From NCBI GenBank assembly GCA_003695765.1, contig RFHQ01000050.1, positions 18,043-82,042 of the forward strand: a DNA stretch of 64,000 bases, in the 5' to 3' direction. The translations under genes were made by a program, and so were the position numbers. This document shows positions 60,821-64,000 of the stretch, in pieces; within the stretch, counting starts at the first letter, position 1; each line of letters opens with the position of its first letter. The stretch is from Gammaproteobacteria bacterium. Its GTDB lineage: Bacteria; Pseudomonadota; Gammaproteobacteria; Steroidobacterales; GCA-2729495. Under the pieces are notes generated by a model that searched no databases, had not been told where the DNA came from, and saw only the letters and a program-made list of their open reading frames with translations.

Positions 60821-62383
60821 TCAGCCGCCGTCGGCGGTCAGGATCTCCTGGCGTATCGAATTGATATCGGCGACCCGGCGGACCGCGGGAACCTGCGCGC
60901 AGGGCGGCTGTCGCGGGCAGCTGCTGCTGCGCGGGCAGATTACGCGCGCCGGCGCTTCCAGTGAGTCGGCGACCCAGGCGATGTTGAGCACGCGTCCGGC
61001 GCTCTCGATCGCGCGGCGGGCCGATCGCGACAGCTTGCCCTCGCCCTTGCCCACCCGGCAGGCGGCTGCGATGTCGCCGACGATCTCGGCCGCGGTGTAG
61101 CCCTGCGATTCGATCGCCGGCGCCAGGTCGATACCGACGGACAGCACGTGCGGATTGCCGGCCATATCCCGGGTCCGCAGGGAGTGACAGCAGTACAGCA
61201 GCGCGCGCTCACCGTCACGGAGCACGGAGAGCTGCGACGTTGGTTTCTGCGCATGCGGCCGGTCCAGCATCCAGAAGACGGCCCAGCCGGGACAGGGATC
61301 GGAGACCATGGCCATGTTGCCCCAGGGCAGCGGGATGCCGTTGCCGCGGTAGACCGCGCGCAGGTAGCCGGGAGGGTAGGCATCGAAGTAGTGCCAGTAG
61401 CGGTACGGTGAGACCGAGGTCATCCGTCGCATGATCACCGCCGGTGTCAGTTCCAGCCGGTCGCCGGTCGTGACGCGATAGCCTTCGCGCATCAGGTAAC
61501 GTCGGAACGGCTGCTTCGGGCAGAGCAGCGCGCCGGCGAAGAAGCTGCACTCGAAGTCGCGCCAGGCGAACAGCACGTCGCGCGTGTTCATGCCGCCGGA
61601 CAGCGGTTGCCCGTCATCGGCAATGCCCCCGATCGAGCCGCCGCTGGCGTGCGCCGAGCGCTGGCCGTCGCCGCCGTGCAGAACCTTGTGACCGAGATGC
61701 GCGGCGAGATCGTATTTGAGCCGCGCGGGCTGTTCCTGCAGGCGCCGGTTGACATAAACCCGGTTCGGCGCCTCGAAGAAGGACCGCAGGAAGGTCTTCA
61801 CCGCCCGGTCGCTGTCGCGCACCCGTTCCGCCGGCCGGTCGAACCAGCGGACCTCGAGGCCGTGGCGCTTGCAGAGCCTGAGCAGCTCGTCGACACCCAG
61901 CGGGAAGCGCCGTTCGCCGACCGCCTCCGCCGAGCGCTCGAGATCCGGGAAGCGGTTCTGGTGTTTTTCCTGGTAGGAGCGGATCAGCAGATGCGCGAAC
62001 TGCCGGCCGGTCGTGCCGGTCTGGGTCAGCAATTCAGGGATCGCCGCCTCCAGCTGATCCTTGGTGAACAGAAAGCCCGGCTCCAGCGGCACCCGCGCGG
62101 CGCCGCCGCCCGGCCGCCGCCCGGGCGCCCGCTTGACCTCGGTGTTCTCGTCCAGGAACCAGCGGGTGTCTTTCTGGAACACCGTGGCCAGCAGTTCCAG
62201 CACCTCGGGCGACGGCGTGCGCTTGCCGGTCTCGATCATGCTCAGATAGGAGACCGACGGCGCATCCTCTGCATTGAGCTGGATGCAGCGGGAGGAGACG
62301 TCCTGCAGCGTCAGGCCATTGGCCTTGCGCAGTGCCCGGAATTTGGCGCCGAGAAAGTGGCTCTTGCGGACCAGATTGGACAT
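60821..62383 (-). CDS. XRE-family short-chain fatty acyl regulator-like protein (DUF3612/ScfR type)
   Basis: N-term HTH LGAKFRALRKANGLTLQDVSSRC..SVSYLSMIETGKRTPSPEVLELLATVF; divergent from aceA. Confidence 0.8.
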   Translation of the reverse strand: MSNLVRKSHFLGAKFRALRKANGLTLQDVSSRCIQLNAEDAPSVSYLSMIETGKRTPSPEVLELLATVFQKDTRWFLDENTEVKRAPGRRPGGGAARVPLEPGFLFTKDQLEAAIPELLTQTGTTGRQFAHLLIRSYQEKHQNRFPDLERSAEAVGERRFPLGVDELLRLCKRHGLEVRWFDRPAERVRDSDRAVKTFLRSFFEAPNRVYVNRRLQEQPARLKYDLAAHLGHKVLHGGDGQRSAHASGGSIGGIADDGQPLSGGMNTRDVLFAWRDFECSFFAGALLCPKQPFRRYLMREGYRVTTGDRLELTPAVIMRRMTSVSPYRYWHYFDAYPPGYLRAVYRGNGIPLPWGNMAMVSDPCPGWAVFWMLDRPHAQKPTSQLSVLRDGERALLYCCHSLRTRDMAGNPHVLSVGIDLAPAIESQGYTAAEIVGDIAAACRVGKGEGKLSRSARRAIESAGRVLNIAWVADSLEAPARVICPRSSSCPRQPPCAQVPAVRRVADINSIRQEILTADGG

Positions 62384-62391
62384 AAACGGTA

Positions 62392-62442
62392 TGTGAAATT
62401 CACAATGTGAAATTTTCGCTGTGCAATTTTGCAAAAATGCAC
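62392..62442. promoter_or_regulatory. operator-like palindrome cluster between regulator and aceA
   Basis: TGTGAA-A-TTCACA (62392-62404); GTGCA..TTTTGCAAAA..TGCAC (62421-62442). Confidence 0.5.
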
Positions 62443-62513
62443 TGTAAGCTCCTGTCATCGAAATCGCAAGCACTGGCTTGCCCTGGGAAAACAAGGCATT
62501 GGAGAAAACCGCG

Positions 62514-63815
62514 ATGAGCCAGCACATGAGCCAGCAGAAGAGCATCGAAGAAATGGAGCGGGACTGGCGGGACAGCCCGCGCTGGGCCGGCATCGAGCGG
62601 CCGTATTCTGGTGAGGATGTCGTGCGCCTGCGGGGCTCGATCCACGTCGAGCACAGCCTGGCCCGGCATGGAGCGGAGAAGTTCTGGCGGCTGCTGAACT
62701 CGGAGCCGGTGGTCACCGGCCTCGGTGCGCTGACCGGCAACCAGGCGATCCAGGAGGTCCAGGCCGGCTTGAAGGCGATCTACTGCTCCGGCTGGCAGGT
62801 GGCCGGCGACGGCAATTCGCTGGGCGAGATGTATCCGGATCAGAGCCTGTACCCGGTCGATTCGGTGCCGAAGATGGTCGAGCGAATCAACAACGCGCTG
62901 CTGCGTACCGACCAGATCCACCACATGCAGGGCGACGACTCCATCGACTGGCTGGCGCCGGTCATCGCCGATGCCGAGGCCGGTTTCGGCGGCAACCTGA
63001 ACGCCTTCGAACTGACCAAGAGCCTGATCAAGGCCGGTGCCGCGGCCGTGCACTTCGAGGACCAGCTGTCCTCGGCGAAGAAGTGCGGCCACATGGGCGG
63101 CAAGGTGCTGGTGCCGACGCAGGACGCGATCAACAAGCTGGTCGCGGCCCGCTTCGCCGCCGATGTCATGGGCGTGCCGACGGTGTTGATCGCCCGGACC
63201 GACGCCAATGCGGCCGGCCTGCTGCAGTCCGATTACGACGAGCGGGATCACAAGTTCCTGACCGGCGGGCGCACGGCCGACGGCTTCTTCGAGGTGCGGG
63301 CCGGCATCGAGCAGGCGATCGACCGCGGCCTGTCCTACGCGCCCTATGCGGACCTGCTGTGGTGCGAGACCGCGAAGCCGAATCTGGACGAGGCGCGGCA
63401 GTTCGCCGAGGCGATCCACGCGCGCTTTCCGGGCAAGCTGCTGGCCTATAACTGCTCGCCATCCTTCAACTGGCGGGCCAATCTCGAAGAGCGGCAGCTG
63501 CGCAACTTCCGCGAGTCGCTGGCCGAGATGGGCTATCGTTTTCAGTTCATCACGCTGGCCGGCTGGCACGCGCTGAACCTGTCGATGTTCGAGCTGTCGC
63601 GCGCCTACCGCGAGCACGGCATGTATGCCTACTCGGAAATGCAGGAACGCGAATTCGCGCGCCAGGACGATGGCTTTCGTGCCGTCAAGCATCAGGGCTT
63701 CGTCGGCACGCAGTACTTCGACGAGGTGCAGACGGTTATTTCCGGCGGGGCCGCATCGACGACGGCGATGTCGGGCAGCACCGAGACCGAACAGTTCGAT
63801 TCCGCAACCGGCTGA
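62514..63815 (+). CDS. aceA: isocitrate lyase
   Basis: [35 protein letters not shown]. Confidence 0.97.
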   Translation: MSQHMSQQKSIEEMERDWRDSPRWAGIERPYSGEDVVRLRGSIHVEHSLARHGAEKFWRLLNSEPVVTGLGALTGNQAIQEVQAGLKAIYCSGWQVAGDGNSLGEMYPDQSLYPVDSVPKMVERINNALLRTDQIHHMQGDDSIDWLAPVIADAEAGFGGNLNAFELTKSLIKAGAAAVHFEDQLSSAKKCGHMGGKVLVPTQDAINKLVAARFAADVMGVPTVLIARTDANAAGLLQSDYDERDHKFLTGGRTADGFFEVRAGIEQAIDRGLSYAPYADLLWCETAKPNLDEARQFAEAIHARFPGKLLAYNCSPSFNWRANLEERQLRNFRESLAEMGYRFQFITLAGWHALNLSMFELSRAYREHGMYAYSEMQEREFARQDDGFRAVKHQGFVGTQYFDEVQTVISGGAASTTAMSGSTETEQFDSATG

Positions 63816-63851
63816 GGCCGGCAACCGGTCGCAGAAACCGGGAGGCAGACC

Positions 63852-64000
63852 ATGTGTGAAAAACCGATCCAGGAAGGCTGGCTGCAGATCGATCATCGTC
63901 TGCACGAGTTCGTGCAGGCCGAACTCTGTCCCGGCACCGGCGTAGCACCGGCGACTTTCTGGGCGGCACTGGCCACGCTGGTCGACCGTTTCGGGCCGGA
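63852..64000 (+). CDS. glcB: malate synthase G, N-terminal fragment (truncated by window end)
   Basis: MCEKPIQEGWLQIDHRLHEFVQAELCPGTGVAPATFWAALATLVDRFGP resembles malate synthase G N-terminus; directly downstream of aceA. Confidence 0.8.
   Translation, partial: MCEKPIQEGWLQIDHRLHEFVQAELCPGTGVAPATFWAALATLVDRFGP

Noticed and set aside
62400-63905. 501-aa minus-strand ORF
   Set aside because: Antisense to aceA, whose active-site motifs are unambiguous

Overview
64 kb of dense, high-GC chromosomal sequence from a gammaproteobacterium-like genome (lineage inferred from gene content only). I see no rRNA, tRNA, CRISPR array, IS element or complete prophage. Recognisable units, in order: DUF4398/OmpA protein; lipA; sohB; M48 protease; L,D-transpeptidase; a stand-alone contractile-tail sheath-like protein followed by a gamma-glutamylcyclotransferase-like gene; an uncharacterised two-gene cassette; ilvA; a Gld-type ABC/DUF4340 cluster; MFS; M16 protease; dihydroorotase; photolyase; a nitrilase-fold protein lacking the usual Cys/Lys; a 2-oxoacid:acceptor oxidoreductase cluster with a GltD/ferredoxin fusion; a GlyGly-CTERM-like beta-helix protein; a dienelactone hydrolase; a PAS/AAA+ sigma-54 activator; an envelope gene run; glnK-amtB; msrPQ; an orphan TRAP binding protein; tandem HD-GYP/EAL genes; Ior-type molybdenum hydroxylase; a MacAB-like efflux set; and a glyoxylate-shunt locus (DUF3612-type regulator, aceA, glcB). 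The most interesting signals are non-coding. (1) At 33.73-34.21 kb a near-consensus sigma-54 promoter sits divergent from the sigma-54 activator gene. It reads into about 350 nt of consecutive perfect hairpins, several with C-rich loops, ending in a terminator. TCCGTT/AACGGA palindromes lie at enhancer distance. This looks like a Qrr/CrcZ-like activator-sRNA module of unfamiliar sequence. (2) At 12.45-12.59 kb, upstream of ilvA on the minus strand, a strong sigma-70 promoter leads into a ~110-nt hairpin-rich RNA that ends in an intrinsic terminator, so it is either an sRNA or an attenuating leader. All calls come from reading sequence and motifs; no database search was run.
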